Part shown: piece after piece, positions 8,431 to 17,011 of the stretch
How positions within the stretch are numbered: position 1 is the stretch's first letter
Layout: the number at the start of each line of letters is the position of its first letter
From: Arthrobacter sp. PsM3
GTDB lineage: Bacteria; Actinomycetota; Actinomycetes; Actinomycetales; Micrococcaceae
Length of the DNA: 64,000 nt
Reading direction: 5' to 3'
NCBI RefSeq assembly: GCF_030433895.1
Contig: NZ_JARUXE010000010.1
Location: forward strand, 1-64,000
Translations under genes and position numbers: made by a program
The notes under the pieces: generated by a model
Database searches by the model: none
What the model saw: the letters and a program-made list of their open reading frames with translations, nothing else
What the model was told of the DNA's origin: nothing

Positions 8431-8503
8431 TGGGCCCTGTGGGGATCGAACCCACGACCCACGGATTAAAAGTCCGATGCTCTACCAACTGAGCTAAAGG
8501 CCC
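8431..8503 (-). tRNA. tRNA-Lys (anticodon UUU)
   Basis: A 73-base cloverleaf read on the minus strand. The acceptor stem is GGGCCTT paired with AGGGCCC (one G-U pair) with discriminator A. The D arm is GCTCAGTTGGTAGAGC, the anticodon loop ACTTTTAAT gives UUU, and the T arm has GGGTTCGATCCCC. CCA is not encoded. Confidence 0.97.
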
Positions 8504-8725
8504 CAGCTGAAGACCTCAAACGGCGGATAAATCCGCCCTTCAAGGGCCGATCAGCCCAGTCCATTTCTGGACCTTAATACTGTACCCCAGACCGGCGGGT
8601 GTTTTTCGCACCGGGCGCCGATGCCGCCGTCGCGCGGCGGAGTGCGGCCCAGTGACCGGCCGGCACGGGTGAGGGCCGGTTCAGCCCTGCCGGGCCTCAC
8701 GCTCGATTCCCCGACAGCACAGGAG

Positions 8726-8731
8726 TAGCGT
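8726..8731 (+). promoter_or_regulatory. -10 box of a leaderless gene
   Basis: TAGCGT with a six-base spacer (GGTGGC) to the ATG at 8738, matching the TANNNT leaderless arrangement seen before several other genes here. Confidence 0.55.
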
Positions 8732-8737
8732 GGTGGC

Positions 8738-9394
8738 ATGAGCGAGCAAGCAGGATCCAGCACCCCCGGACCGCACCGGCACCACAAGCCGAAGCCCTTC
8801 GCCCCCATTGACTTTGAGCCGTTCGCGGGCGGCGCCGATCCGGCCAGGGTCTCCGAGGCCGCCCACCTCGCCGCTCAGGCACTGGTGCGCCGCGGACGCG
8901 ACAGCGACGACCCCGTCGTGACCAGGCGGCTCGTGAAGCTCGCTGACGAACAGGGGCTGGAAGCCATCGCCGAAATGTGGGCCGAAAGCCCCGCGCGCTC
9001 CCTCCCGGGGGCCCTCTGGCGCCTGTACGCCCTCCGCGCCGCCACGATCCAGGATCCCGAGCGGATCTCCGTGTACTTCAAGGCCGGCAAGGACACCGCC
9101 CAGGTCTCGCACGTGGTGGCCGGCGCTGCCGAGCCGCCCGGCGCGGACGAGATGAAACTGATGGCGGATGCCATCCTCTCCGGCGCGTTCGACGGCGACT
9201 TCGACGTCGCACTGGAACGCTCCGCCGCGTTCTGCCGTGTGGTGGCACTGGGCCAGGCAACACTTGCCGACGGCGCCGAGCACACTAACGAGAACCACGC
9301 GAGCAAACTCACGCGGAACTCCCACCTTCTCGTCAAGACCGCTGAGGACCTCGAACACGCCGCCAACGCGTGGCGTCTGGGCGAGCTGGACTGA
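8738..9394 (+). CDS. Conserved actinobacterial protein of unknown function
   Basis: A 218-residue soluble, mostly helical protein. The segment from ALWRLYALRAATIQDP through a Gly/Ala-rich middle to the C-terminal HLLVKTAEDLEHAANAWRLGELD looks like a well-kept domain, and codon use is like the neighbouring genes. I recall similar proteins as conserved hypotheticals in Micrococcaceae but cannot assign a function. The N-terminus has a short His-rich stretch (PHRHHKPK). The start is set by a TAGCGT box six bases before ATG. Confidence 0.75.
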   Translation: MSEQAGSSTPGPHRHHKPKPFAPIDFEPFAGGADPARVSEAAHLAAQALVRRGRDSDDPVVTRRLVKLADEQGLEAIAEMWAESPARSLPGALWRLYALRAATIQDPERISVYFKAGKDTAQVSHVVAGAAEPPGADEMKLMADAILSGAFDGDFDVALERSAAFCRVVALGQATLADGAEHTNENHASKLTRNSHLLVKTAEDLEHAANAWRLGELD

Positions 9395-9484
9395 GCCGGC
9401 CGGACGGTGCCGGACACCCGGTACGCATGCCGCCCACGGACTGTCAATGTTGACTTGTCCCCGAGCACGTAGAAAACTAAAAGC

Positions 9485-9568
9485 GGTGCCGAACCGCGAA
9501 ACCCCCGGGCTTCAACATCTAGCCGCCTAGAGCGGCCTACCGCCGAGAGGCGTATCCGGTTCGGCACC
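9485..9568. other. Structured inverted-repeat element (possible RNA)
   Basis: A perfect 12-bp stem, GGTGCCGAACCG with CGGTTCGGCACC, closes a 60-base interior. The interior can form at least two small hairpins: AGCCGC/GCGGCC, and CGCC-GAGA-GGCG with a GNRA tetraloop. Flanking AAAA and TTTT would make it end transcription on either strand. It fills part of the gap 9395-9783. The three-way-junction-like layout is richer than a plain terminator. I cannot match it to a known RNA family. Confidence 0.6.
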
Positions 9569-9692
9569 ATTTTCATGCCGCTTTTTCGGGCGCATTTCGG
9601 CCGCATTCCCGCAGCGGTGTGGCCGGGTTCACCGGACTGCTGTCATATTCGGGGCCGCCGGGGCGCTTTCCCGCCACGTTCAGGCCGGACGG

Positions 9693-9698
9693 TAAAGT
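9693..9698 (+). promoter_or_regulatory. -10 box upstream of the DUF47-pit operon
   Basis: TAAAGT with seven bases to an ATG at 9706. It is the best -10 in the 216 bases between the structured element and the DUF47 gene. Confidence 0.45.
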
Positions 9699-9705
9699 AA
9701 TACTC

Positions 9706-9777
9706 ATGCGCGGGCCATCATCACCTCACACGCCCGGCAGACTCAAACCCGTGCACCTCCCTCCCGAAGACCGGTAA
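9706..9777 (+). CDS. Possible leader peptide before the DUF47-pit operon
   Basis: A 23-codon ORF, MRGPSSPHTPGRLKPVHLPP then EDR, ending in TAA six bases before the GTG of the DUF47 gene. The -10 box TAAAGT seven bases upstream would make it a leaderless first ORF. The DUF47 GTG has no clear ribosome site, so translation may be coupled to this ORF. Pro/His-rich; no homology known to me. Too short to be certain. Confidence 0.35.
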   Translation: MRGPSSPHTPGRLKPVHLPPEDR

Positions 9778-9783
9778 TCACAC

Positions 9784-10401
9784 GTGAAGCTGCGCCTTTT
9801 CCCCCAGGAGCCCGCCGGGCTGAAACTTCTTGCCCAGCTGGCAAGCCAGATTGTGCTCGCCACGGGCACCCTGTCGGAGATCCTTGGCGCCCCGGCCACT
9901 GAGAACGCCCGGCTGGTGGAAGACATGCACAACCACGAGGCCAAGTCGGCGGAGCTGCACTTCGCGCTGCTGACGCATATGCGGACCTCCTTCGTGAACC
10001 CGCTCCCCCGCGAGGACATGTACGCCCTTTCCCGGTTCCTGAATGAGGCGCTGGAGAAACTCGATGCCGCCGCGGAGCTGGTGTCCCTCTACAAGCTGGA
10101 CCGGCTCCCGAAACGGGCAGCGGACCAGTTGGAGATCATCAGCAGGCAGGCCGAACTCACCGTGGATGCCATGCGGAAACTGGACAACCTGGACGACCTC
10201 GAGGACTACTGGATCGAGATCCTCCGCCTTGCCAAGCGTGCAGAACGCACCCACCGGGTCTGGGTGGCGGACATGCTCCATGAGATGAAATGGGCCCAGT
10301 ACGCGCGAAACCGGGACATCGCCGACCAGCTCGTGGGTGTCACCAGGGACATGCGCCGGATCGCGACCCAGGTGGGCAGCATCATCGTCAAGGAATCCTG
10401 A
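9784..10401 (+). CDS. DUF47 (PhoU-like) family protein, Pit partner
   Basis: A 205-residue all-helical protein of the DUF47/TIGR00153 family, distant relatives of PhoU that are almost always paired with Pit phosphate transporters and are thought to control them. It has the acidic-rich helices expected for metal-bridged PhoU-like bundles (ENARLVEDMHNHEAKSAELH, LDDLEDYWIEILRLAKRAER). The start is GTG 9784, with poor ribosome-site support. The stop is one base before the transporter GTG, so the two are co-translated. Confidence 0.9.
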   Translation: MKLRLFPQEPAGLKLLAQLASQIVLATGTLSEILGAPATENARLVEDMHNHEAKSAELHFALLTHMRTSFVNPLPREDMYALSRFLNEALEKLDAAAELVSLYKLDRLPKRAADQLEIISRQAELTVDAMRKLDNLDDLEDYWIEILRLAKRAERTHRVWVADMLHEMKWAQYARNRDIADQLVGVTRDMRRIATQVGSIIVKES

Positions 10402-10402
10402 C

Positions 10403-11419
10403 GTGACGATTTTCCTGTTTGTCCTGGTGGTGGTCTTCGCCGGGGCATTCGCCTTTCTCAACGGCTTCAGGGACGCCTCGGCGGCGGTGGCACTGGCGGT
10501 GCGGACCCGCGCCCTCACTCCCACCGTCGCGGTGCTGCTGGCCGGGTTCTTCAATTTCATCGGTGCCGGGCTGAGCGCGGCCCTGGCCCTGGCAGTCAGC
10601 CGCGCCTGGATCCAGCTGCCCAAAGGGGAAAACGGGCTCACCATCCTGATGGCGGGCCTCATCAGTGCCGTGCTGTGGGGGATTTACACCTGGTGGCGGG
10701 GCATCCCCTCGTCCTCAACGCACGCCCTTGTCGGCGGGCTGGCCGGCGCGGGGGTCGCGAGCGTCGCCGTCGGCGGGAACGGCGTGGGGGGCGTTGACAC
10801 CTCCCTGCTCGTCCAAGTGGCGCTTCCCCTGCTGCTCTCACCGGCGATCGCCTTCGCCGGCGCCTACCTGCTGGTCTGGCCCGCGACGTGGGCCGCCCGG
10901 TATACGCCGCCGAACGTCGTGAACAGCCGCTCACGGCGCGCCCAGAGCATTGCCGTGGGGGCTGTGGCCTTCGCCCACGGGCTCCAGGACGGCCAGCGCA
11001 CCAGCGCCGTCCTGGTCCTGGCGCTGCTGGCGTCCGGGCTGTCCGACGGCGCCGGGATGCCGGTCTGGGTGGCCCTGTTCACCGCGGTCCTCCTGACCGC
11101 CGGAACCCTGGCCGGCGGCTGGCGCATTTCCTACACCATCGGCTACCGGATGGTCCGGATGGATCCCCTGCGCGGCTCCATGGCCCAGCTGTTCAGCTCC
11201 GCCATCCTGCTGGTCGGCGCGATTGGACTGCAGTGGCCCATCTCGACCACGCACACTGTCACCTCGGCGGTCCTGGGTTCCGGCACCCACCAGGGATTTC
11301 CCGCCACCAACCGGAAGGTGGTGATCCGGGTCCTGATGTTCTGGGTGCTCACCCCGCTCGTCACCGCCGCAGCGGCGTTCGTGCTGGCCCTGTCGCTGTC
11401 GCCGCTCGCAGGCCTCTAG
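10403..11419 (+). CDS. pit: Inorganic phosphate transporter, PiT family
   Basis: A 338-residue polytopic membrane protein of PF01384, a low-affinity, proton- or cation-coupled phosphate importer. The N-terminal repeat has FLNGFRDASAAVA and the C-terminal repeat HGLQDGQRTSAV; these are the paired Gly-x-Asn/Gln-Asp type signatures of the inverted repeats. WPISTTHTVTSAVLG is the conserved Ser-Thr-Thr-His motif. The start is GTG 10403 with AAGGA upstream inside the DUF47 gene. It converges on pstB with 14 bases between stops. Confidence 0.93.
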   Translation: MTIFLFVLVVVFAGAFAFLNGFRDASAAVALAVRTRALTPTVAVLLAGFFNFIGAGLSAALALAVSRAWIQLPKGENGLTILMAGLISAVLWGIYTWWRGIPSSSTHALVGGLAGAGVASVAVGGNGVGGVDTSLLVQVALPLLLSPAIAFAGAYLLVWPATWAARYTPPNVVNSRSRRAQSIAVGAVAFAHGLQDGQRTSAVLVLALLASGLSDGAGMPVWVALFTAVLLTAGTLAGGWRISYTIGYRMVRMDPLRGSMAQLFSSAILLVGAIGLQWPISTTHTVTSAVLGSGTHQGFPATNRKVVIRVLMFWVLTPLVTAAAAFVLALSLSPLAGL

Positions 11420-11433
11420 GGGCGCAGGAAGGC

Positions 11434-12213
11434 TTACCCGAAGCGGCCCGAGACGTAGTCCTCGGTGGCCTTCACGCTCGGGTTGCTGAAGATCGTGTGG
11501 GTGTCGCCGTATTCGATCAGCCTGCCCGGCTTTCCGGTGCCCGCGATGTTGAAGAATGCGGTCTTGTTCGACACCCGCGCGGCCTGCTGCATGTTGTGCG
11601 TCACGATCACCACCGTGTAGTCGTCCTTGAGCTCATTGATGAGGTCCTCAATGGCGAGGGTGGAGATCGGGTCCAGGGCCGAGCAGGGCTCGTCCATCAG
11701 GATCACCTGCGGTTCGACGGCGATCGCCCGGGCGATGCAGAGGCGCTGCTGCTGGCCGCCGGACAGGCCGGATCCGGGCTTCGCCAGGCGGTCCTTGACT
11801 TCGTTCCACAGGTTGGCGCCGCGCAGGGAGCGCTCCACGAGCGCGTCCGCCTCGCCCTTGGACATCTTCCGGTTGTTCAGCTTCACGCCGGCCAGCACGT
11901 TGTCCCGGATGGACATCGTGGGGAACGGGTTGGGCCGCTGGAAGACCATGCCGATCTGCGAGCGGACGGTGACCGGGTCCACGCCGGGGCCGTACAGGTT
12001 GTCGCCGTCGAGCAGCACTTCGCCTTCGACCCGGGCTCCGGGGATCACCTCATGCATCCGGTTCAGGGTGCGCAGGAAGGTGGACTTGCCGCAGCCGGAG
12101 GGCCCGATGAAGGCCGTGACGGACTTGGGCTCGATGCTGATGTTGACGTCTTCGACGGCCAGGAATTTGCTGTAGTAGACGTTCAGGTCTTTGACGTCGA
12201 TGCGCTTAGACAT
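11434..12213 (-). CDS. pstB: Phosphate ABC transporter ATP-binding protein PstB
   Basis: A 259-residue ABC ATPase, the usual PstB length. Walker A is GPSGCGKST (residues 37-45), the signature is LSGGQQQR, Walker B is [13 protein letters not shown], and the switch His is in [13 protein letters not shown]. The PstB-specific Q-loop sequence [13 protein letters not shown] is present. It drives high-affinity phosphate import through PstC/PstA. It is the last gene of the pstSCAB operon, 55 bases after pstA. Confidence 0.98.
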   Translation of the reverse strand: MSKRIDVKDLNVYYSKFLAVEDVNISIEPKSVTAFIGPSGCGKSTFLRTLNRMHEVIPGARVEGEVLLDGDNLYGPGVDPVTVRSQIGMVFQRPNPFPTMSIRDNVLAGVKLNNRKMSKGEADALVERSLRGANLWNEVKDRLAKPGSGLSGGQQQRLCIARAIAVEPQVILMDEPCSALDPISTLAIEDLINELKDDYTVVIVTHNMQQAARVSNKTAFFNIAGTGKPGRLIEYGDTHTIFSNPSVKATEDYVSGRFG

Positions 12214-12268
12214 GATGTTCCTTCACTTGCTGGAGGTACGGGCTGAAGAGTTGGGTTGCCGGGGCAGG

Positions 12269-13378
12269 CTAGCGGCCGGTCTTGGGGGCGAACATGCGGG
12301 CAATCAGGCGGGCGCCGAGGTTGAGCAGCATCACCAGGATGATCAGGACCAGGGCCGCTCCCCAGGCGCGCTGGGAGGACGGATCCGGGTTGGACGGCGA
12401 GGTGGGGTTGAGGATCTGCGTGTAGATGAAGGTCGGCAGCGAGGCCATCCAGCCGCTGAACACGTTGTAATTGATTGACGTGGCGAAGCCGGCTGTGACC
12501 AGGATCGGGGCGGTTTCGCCGATCACCCGGGCGATCGCGAGGGTAATGCCGGACGCGATGCCTGAGATCGCCGTCGGGATGACCACCTTGAGGATGGTCC
12601 GCCATTTCCGGACACCGAGGGCGTAGGCAGCTTCACGGAGTTCGTTCGGCACGATCTTCAGCATTTCCTCGCTGGAGCGCACCACCACGGGGATCATCAG
12701 CACCGACAGGGCGACGGCGGCGACGGCGCCGGTCTTGGTCCCGGGGCCGACGATGGCGAAGAAGAAGGCTGCGGCGAAAAGCCCGGCCACGATCGAGGGG
12801 ATGCCGGTCATGACGTCCACGAAGAAGGTGATGGCGCGGGCCAGCGGGCGGTCGTCGCCGTACTCCACCAGGTAGACGGCGGTCAGCAGGCCCACAGGCA
12901 CCGAGATCACGGTCGCCAGCACCGTGATCAGCACGGTGCCGATCAGGGCGTGGAAGATGCCGCCGACCACCGGGGCGCCCTGCTCCACGCTCTTGTTGTC
13001 ATAGGCGCCGGTGACGCCGTTCATCGAGGTGGAGAGGAAGCCGGGGTCCGTGAGCCCGGGAAGGCCGTTGACCAGGACCGTCCAGATCACGGAGAAGAGC
13101 GGCAGCAGCGCGATCAGGAACGCGCCCACGACGAGGCAGGTGGCCAGTTTGTCCTTGGCGCGGCGTGAGCCCTCCACGGCCGCGCTCCAGCCGACGAGCC
13201 CGACGGCGAAGAAGACCGCGGAGACGATGCCCCAGCCCAGCGCGTTGAAGCCGATCAGGGCCAGGACGGCGGCGCCGAGAACGAGGGCGATGCCGAGAAC
13301 CAGGTACGGGGCCCACTTGGGCAGCTGGCCCTTCGTGAGGGCGGAGCGTTTTTTGACGGGGGTCAGGGTGTCGGTCAT
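12269..13378 (-). CDS. pstA: Phosphate ABC transporter permease PstA
   Basis: A 369-residue permease. A hydrophobic N-terminal extension of about 130 residues with extra membrane segments comes before the conserved core (GIFHALIGTVLITVLATVISVPVGLLTAVYLVEYG). The EAA loop is EELREAAYALGVRKWRTI-like and contacts PstB. The long N-terminus is common in actinobacterial PstA. The ATG follows the pstC stop directly with no spacer, so translation is coupled. Confidence 0.96.
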   Translation of the reverse strand: MTDTLTPVKKRSALTKGQLPKWAPYLVLGIALVLGAAVLALIGFNALGWGIVSAVFFAVGLVGWSAAVEGSRRAKDKLATCLVVGAFLIALLPLFSVIWTVLVNGLPGLTDPGFLSTSMNGVTGAYDNKSVEQGAPVVGGIFHALIGTVLITVLATVISVPVGLLTAVYLVEYGDDRPLARAITFFVDVMTGIPSIVAGLFAAAFFFAIVGPGTKTGAVAAVALSVLMIPVVVRSSEEMLKIVPNELREAAYALGVRKWRTILKVVIPTAISGIASGITLAIARVIGETAPILVTAGFATSINYNVFSGWMASLPTFIYTQILNPTSPSNPDPSSQRAWGAALVLIILVMLLNLGARLIARMFAPKTGR

Positions 13379-14311
13379 TTAGTTGGCTCCCGAGAATTCT
13401 TTGTGCCGGGTGATGACCCAGCGGGCGATCATGTTCACTCCGAGGGTGATGACGAACAGGACCAGGCCGGCGGCAATCAGCGTGTTGACTTTCAGCCCGC
13501 CGGCTTCCGGGAAGTTCAGCGCGATTTCGGCGGCGATGGTCTGGTTGCCGGACTGGATGAGGCTCGCGGTCAGGGCGCCGGAGGACAGCACGAGCGCGAC
13601 GGCCATGGTCTCGCCGAGGGCGCGGCCCAGACCCAGCATGACGGCACTCACAATGCCGGGGCGGCCGAACGGAAGCACGGCCATCTTGATCATTTCCCAG
13701 CGGGTGGCACCGAGCGCCAGCGCGGCTTCCTCGTGCAGCTTGGGGGTCTGCAGGAAGATTTCGCGGGTCAGCGACGTGATGATGGGCAGGATCATGACGG
13801 AGAGCACGATGCCTGCCGTCAGGATGGTTTTGCCCGTGGCCGAGGCCGGCCCCTGGAAGATCGGCAGCCAGCCGAGGTTGTTGGCCAGCCAGTTGTAGGC
13901 CGGCGAGATTTCCTTGGCCAGGAAGGCGGCACCCCACGCGCCGTAGACCACAGAGGGGATCGCGGCCAGCAGATCGATCACGTAGCCCAGTCCGGAGGCG
14001 AGCCTGCGCGGGGCGAAGTGCGAGATGAAGAGCGCGACGCCGATCGCGACCGGCGTCGCGATCACGAGGGCGATGACGGCCGCGATCAGGGTGCCAATGA
14101 CAATCGGCCAGATGTAGGCGAAAAAGCCTTCGCCGCCCTGGATCTTGTCCGGGGAGGCCACGAGGGCGGGGAATGCCTGGATGACGAGGAAAAGCGCCAC
14201 TCCGAAGAGCACGGCCAGGATCAGGCACCCAGCGGCCAAGGTGGCTGCGGAAAAGACCTTGTCTCCGGCGCGGCCTGCGCCCCGGGACGTGGTCAGGGAG
14301 GTGGTGGTCAC
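13379..14311 (-). CDS. pstC: Phosphate ABC transporter permease PstC
   Basis: A 310-residue inner-membrane permease with six predicted segments. It has the PstC core (WPIVIGTLIAAVIALVIATPVAIGVALFISHF), the conserved IPSVVYGAWG segment, and an EAA loop HEEAALALGATRWEMIKMA. It pairs with PstA to form the phosphate channel. It is separated from pstS by 144 bases; this gap contains a small CCTAGG-type inverted repeat but no strong terminator. Confidence 0.97.
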   Translation of the reverse strand: MTTTSLTTSRGAGRAGDKVFSAATLAAGCLILAVLFGVALFLVIQAFPALVASPDKIQGGEGFFAYIWPIVIGTLIAAVIALVIATPVAIGVALFISHFAPRRLASGLGYVIDLLAAIPSVVYGAWGAAFLAKEISPAYNWLANNLGWLPIFQGPASATGKTILTAGIVLSVMILPIITSLTREIFLQTPKLHEEAALALGATRWEMIKMAVLPFGRPGIVSAVMLGLGRALGETMAVALVLSSGALTASLIQSGNQTIAAEIALNFPEAGGLKVNTLIAAGLVLFVITLGVNMIARWVITRHKEFSGAN

Positions 14312-14455
14312 TTAACGATCCTTCAGATCTTGGGGTACTTCGGACAAACGCGTCGGTTCCCCGCCCCGGTGCGGCCGTCGGTGGACAGCTATATCGGGAC
14401 AGGGAACCGGGATCAGGCGGGTGTTTCCACTATGCCTGCAGACGCTAGGTTTTCC

Positions 14456-15577
14456 CTAGGACTTGACCTTGATGGACTCAATGGACTTGAGGGCCTTGTC
14501 CTGCAGGGTCTTGGACAGCGGGGCCGACTTGGCGGCGTCCGCTGCTGCGGTCTGGCCGGCGCTTGAAACCACGTAGCTCTCGAACGCCTTCACGAGGTCC
14601 ACGGTCTTCTGGTCTGCATAGGTGCTGCAGACGATGTGGAAGGAAACCAGGACCACCGGGTAGGCGCCCGCGATGGTGGTCTTGCGGTCCAGCTTGATGG
14701 ACAGGTCGTTGGCGTTGCGGCCCGCGACCGGCGAGCCGGCGTCGACTGCCTTGGCTGCTGCCTCGGCGGAGATCTTCGTGAAGGTGTCGCCCACCTTGAT
14801 CTGCGCGACGCCCAGCTTGCCGCTGACGGCGGAGTCGTCGGCGTAGGTCACAGCGCCCGGGGTGTCGGTGACGGTCTTGACCACACCGGAGGTGCCCTTG
14901 GCGTTCTCGCCCTGAAGGGTTGCCGGCCAGACGCCGGAGGCCTTGTCGGTCCACGCCTCGGGCGCTGCAGCGGCCAGGTAGTCGGTGAAGTTGGACGTGG
15001 TGCCGGAGTCGTCGGAACGGTTCACCGGGGTGACCTTGAGATCCGGGAGCTTGGCGTCCGGGTTCATGGCGGCGATCGCGGGATCGTTCCACTTGGCAAT
15101 CTCGCCGCGGAAGATCTTGGCAACGGTCGGGGCGTCGAGCTTCAATTCCTTGATCTCGGGCAGGTTGAAGGCCACGGCGATCGGGGAGATGTAGACCGGG
15201 ATGTTAAGGGCGCCGTCGGGACCGCACTTGGCGGTGGAGCTGGCGTACTCGTCGTCCTTGAGGTAGGCGTCGGAGCCGCCGAACTGGGCCGAGCCGTCCA
15301 GGAGTGCCTTGCGGCCTGCACCGGAACCGTCCGGGGAGTACTGCACCGTGGCACCCTGGTTCGCGGAGGCGAAGTTGGTCTTCCACGCGTCCATGGCTGC
15401 GCCCTGGGCTGACGAACCGATGCCGGTCAGCGTACCGGTCACCTGGGGGCCGGAAGCGGACGGCGCGGCGGACTGGGCCGTGTTGGTTGCGTTGTCCGAA
15501 CCACAGGCGGTCAGCGCGAGAGCGCCGACTGCGATGACAGCGATGGCCGCGTGGCGGCCGAAGCGGAGTGCCTTCAC
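14456..15577 (-). CDS. pstS: Phosphate-binding lipoprotein PstS
   Basis: A 373-residue extracytoplasmic phosphate receptor. The signal peptide ends in the lipobox LTAC (Cys25), so the mature protein is lipid-anchored. The binding-domain motifs TGIGSSAQGAAMDAW, QYSPDGSGAGRKALLDG and VTPVNRSDDSGTTSNF supply the Ser/Asp/Arg phosphate ligands. It is the first gene of the pst operon and has a PHO box about 120 bases upstream, so expression should rise on phosphate limitation through PhoP. Confidence 0.98.
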   Translation of the reverse strand: MKALRFGRHAAIAVIAVGALALTACGSDNATNTAQSAAPSASGPQVTGTLTGIGSSAQGAAMDAWKTNFASANQGATVQYSPDGSGAGRKALLDGSAQFGGSDAYLKDDEYASSTAKCGPDGALNIPVYISPIAVAFNLPEIKELKLDAPTVAKIFRGEIAKWNDPAIAAMNPDAKLPDLKVTPVNRSDDSGTTSNFTDYLAAAAPEAWTDKASGVWPATLQGENAKGTSGVVKTVTDTPGAVTYADDSAVSGKLGVAQIKVGDTFTKISAEAAAKAVDAGSPVAGRNANDLSIKLDRKTTIAGAYPVVLVSFHIVCSTYADQKTVDLVKAFESYVVSSAGQTAAADAAKSAPLSKTLQDKALKSIESIKVKS

Positions 15578-15694
15578 TAGATGTACCCCTTCCAGGGATT
15601 TTCTGTGCGTGCCGGGCCGGAGAAGGCCGGGCAGGGATGCGTACGGTTTGTACCTTTACCGAACTTAGGCGGCCCAGGTGAAGAGAATGGCGGT

Positions 15695-15716
15695 GCAAGG
15701 TGAACGGACGGTTAAC
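15695..15716 (-). promoter_or_regulatory. PHO box (PhoP-binding direct repeats) of pstS
   Basis: Read on the minus strand, GTTAACCGTCC is followed directly by GTTCACCTTGC, two 11-base direct repeats matching the actinobacterial PhoP consensus (GTTCACC-type). A third half-site, TTCACCTGGG, lies further downstream near 15674-15683. It sits about 120 bases before the pstS start. Confidence 0.85.
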
Positions 15717-15816
15717 GACGCCGGGACATTGGCTTACATCGACCGGGTCCCTCTTGCGTTAGCTGCGTCACGTCCGTAGGGATGGTGGCGCGGGCGGCAC
15801 CCGCAGACCGAGCAAA

Positions 15817-15822
15817 TAGACT
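15817..15822 (+). promoter_or_regulatory. -10 box of the leaderless FUSC-family gene
   Basis: TAGACT with a seven-base spacer to ATG 15830; the same box and near-identical spacing precede the hydrolase gene at 47123. Confidence 0.55.
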
Positions 15823-15829
15823 GGGGCGC

Positions 15830-16957
15830 ATGGCCTCTGCTACTGGACTCTCCGCAAGCGCCCGATTCCTGCGCGGACGGGTCCGCACCGGCCTGGTCCG
15901 GAGCCGGAATTCCCTCGTGCCGGCCATCCAGATGACCGCCTGCGCCGTCGGCGCCTATGCGTTCGCGGAATATGTGCTGGGCCACAGCGGCCCGCTCTTC
16001 GCCGCCACGTCATCGCTCATCGCCCTGGGCTTCTCCCGGGACCCCAGGCTGCGCCGGGTGATCGAGGTCGGGCTGGGCTGCACCATCGGCATCGTGGTCG
16101 GGGACCTGCTGCTGCACTGGCTGGGCGCCGGGATCTGGCAGGCCGCCGTGGTGCTGCTCTTCTCGATCCTGCTGGCACGCTTCCTGGATAGCGGCACCAT
16201 CTTCACCACCCAACTGGGGCTGCAGTCCCTGCTGGTTGTCCTGCTCCCGGCGCCGGCCGGGGGGCCGTTCACCCGCAGCATCGACGCGATTGTGGGCGGG
16301 GTGTTTGCCCTGCTGGTGACGTTCCTGATCCCCAAGGACCCGCGCCGGGAACCCCGCAATGATGTCAGGAAGCTCCTGCACGAACTCGCCGAAGTGCTGC
16401 GCGAGTGCGCCTCCGCGCTGAGCGACAGCGACTCCACGCAGGCCTGGCACGCGCTCATCCGGGGGCGGAACTGCCAGCCGCTCGTTGACGCCATGCGGCA
16501 GTCGCTCCGGGCCTCCGGGGAGGTGGCCACGCTGGCGCCCGCCCAGAGGCGGCACCGGGAGGAGCTGGACCAGATGGAGCAGTCGCTGGACTTTATTGAC
16601 CTCGCACTGCGCAACAGCCGAGTCTTTGCCCGCCGGCTGACCAGCGCCATCAACCATGCTGCGCTGTCCGACGAGGCCACCCAGAACATCGCCGACGTCC
16701 TGCAGGACACTGCCGACGCCGTCGAGGAACTGTCCCTGGGCCTGGCGGAGGTGCACGACGGAGTCCGCCGCGCGCACCTGCGAACGGCGCGGGCGGACCT
16801 GCGGGAGATCGCCGGCCGGCTGCACCCGCGGCTGCTGGACGTGCAGCGGCTGGAGGGTGAAACGGTCGTCATGCTGTTCCGGCCGCTGATGGTGGACCTG
16901 CTCGAGGCGGCCGGGGTCGACTCCCGGGAAGCCCGGGACATCCTGCCACCGCTCTAA
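15830..16957 (+). CDS. FUSC family membrane protein (aromatic acid exporter-like)
   Basis: A 375-residue protein. The N-terminal 165 residues form about five or six membrane helices with the FUSC pattern (PAIQMTACAVGAYAFAEYVLGH, the glycine-rich IGIVVGDLLL, and SIDAIVGGVFALLVTFLIPKDPRREP). A long cytoplasmic helical domain follows. FUSC/ArAE proteins include exporters of aromatic acids, but the substrate here is unknown. The start is set by a TAGACT box; the ORF is open back to 15782. Divergent from pstS. Confidence 0.85.
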   Translation: MASATGLSASARFLRGRVRTGLVRSRNSLVPAIQMTACAVGAYAFAEYVLGHSGPLFAATSSLIALGFSRDPRLRRVIEVGLGCTIGIVVGDLLLHWLGAGIWQAAVVLLFSILLARFLDSGTIFTTQLGLQSLLVVLLPAPAGGPFTRSIDAIVGGVFALLVTFLIPKDPRREPRNDVRKLLHELAEVLRECASALSDSDSTQAWHALIRGRNCQPLVDAMRQSLRASGEVATLAPAQRRHREELDQMEQSLDFIDLALRNSRVFARRLTSAINHAALSDEATQNIADVLQDTADAVEELSLGLAEVHDGVRRAHLRTARADLREIAGRLHPRLLDVQRLEGETVVMLFRPLMVDLLEAAGVDSREARDILPPL

Positions 16958-16999
16958 CTGCCGCCGTGGTGCGGAAGGGCGGTTGTCGCTGGGCGCGGA

Positions 17000-17005
17000 T
17001 AGTGT
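17000..17005 (+). promoter_or_regulatory. -10 box of leaderless radA
   Basis: TAGTGT with a six-base spacer to ATG 17012, giving an mRNA that starts at or next to the start codon. Confidence 0.55.
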
Positions 17006-17011
17006 GGAGCG

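Noticed and set aside
9485..9568. A tRNA or tmRNA-like gene
   Set aside because: The 7-base acceptor-like end (GGTGCCG/CGGCACC) continues as a 12-bp stem, so no proper T or D arm can form.
10888..12246. A 452-codon plus-strand frame over the end of pit and opposite pstB
   Set aside because: It overlaps pit in another frame and then shadows pstB; no domain or start signal.
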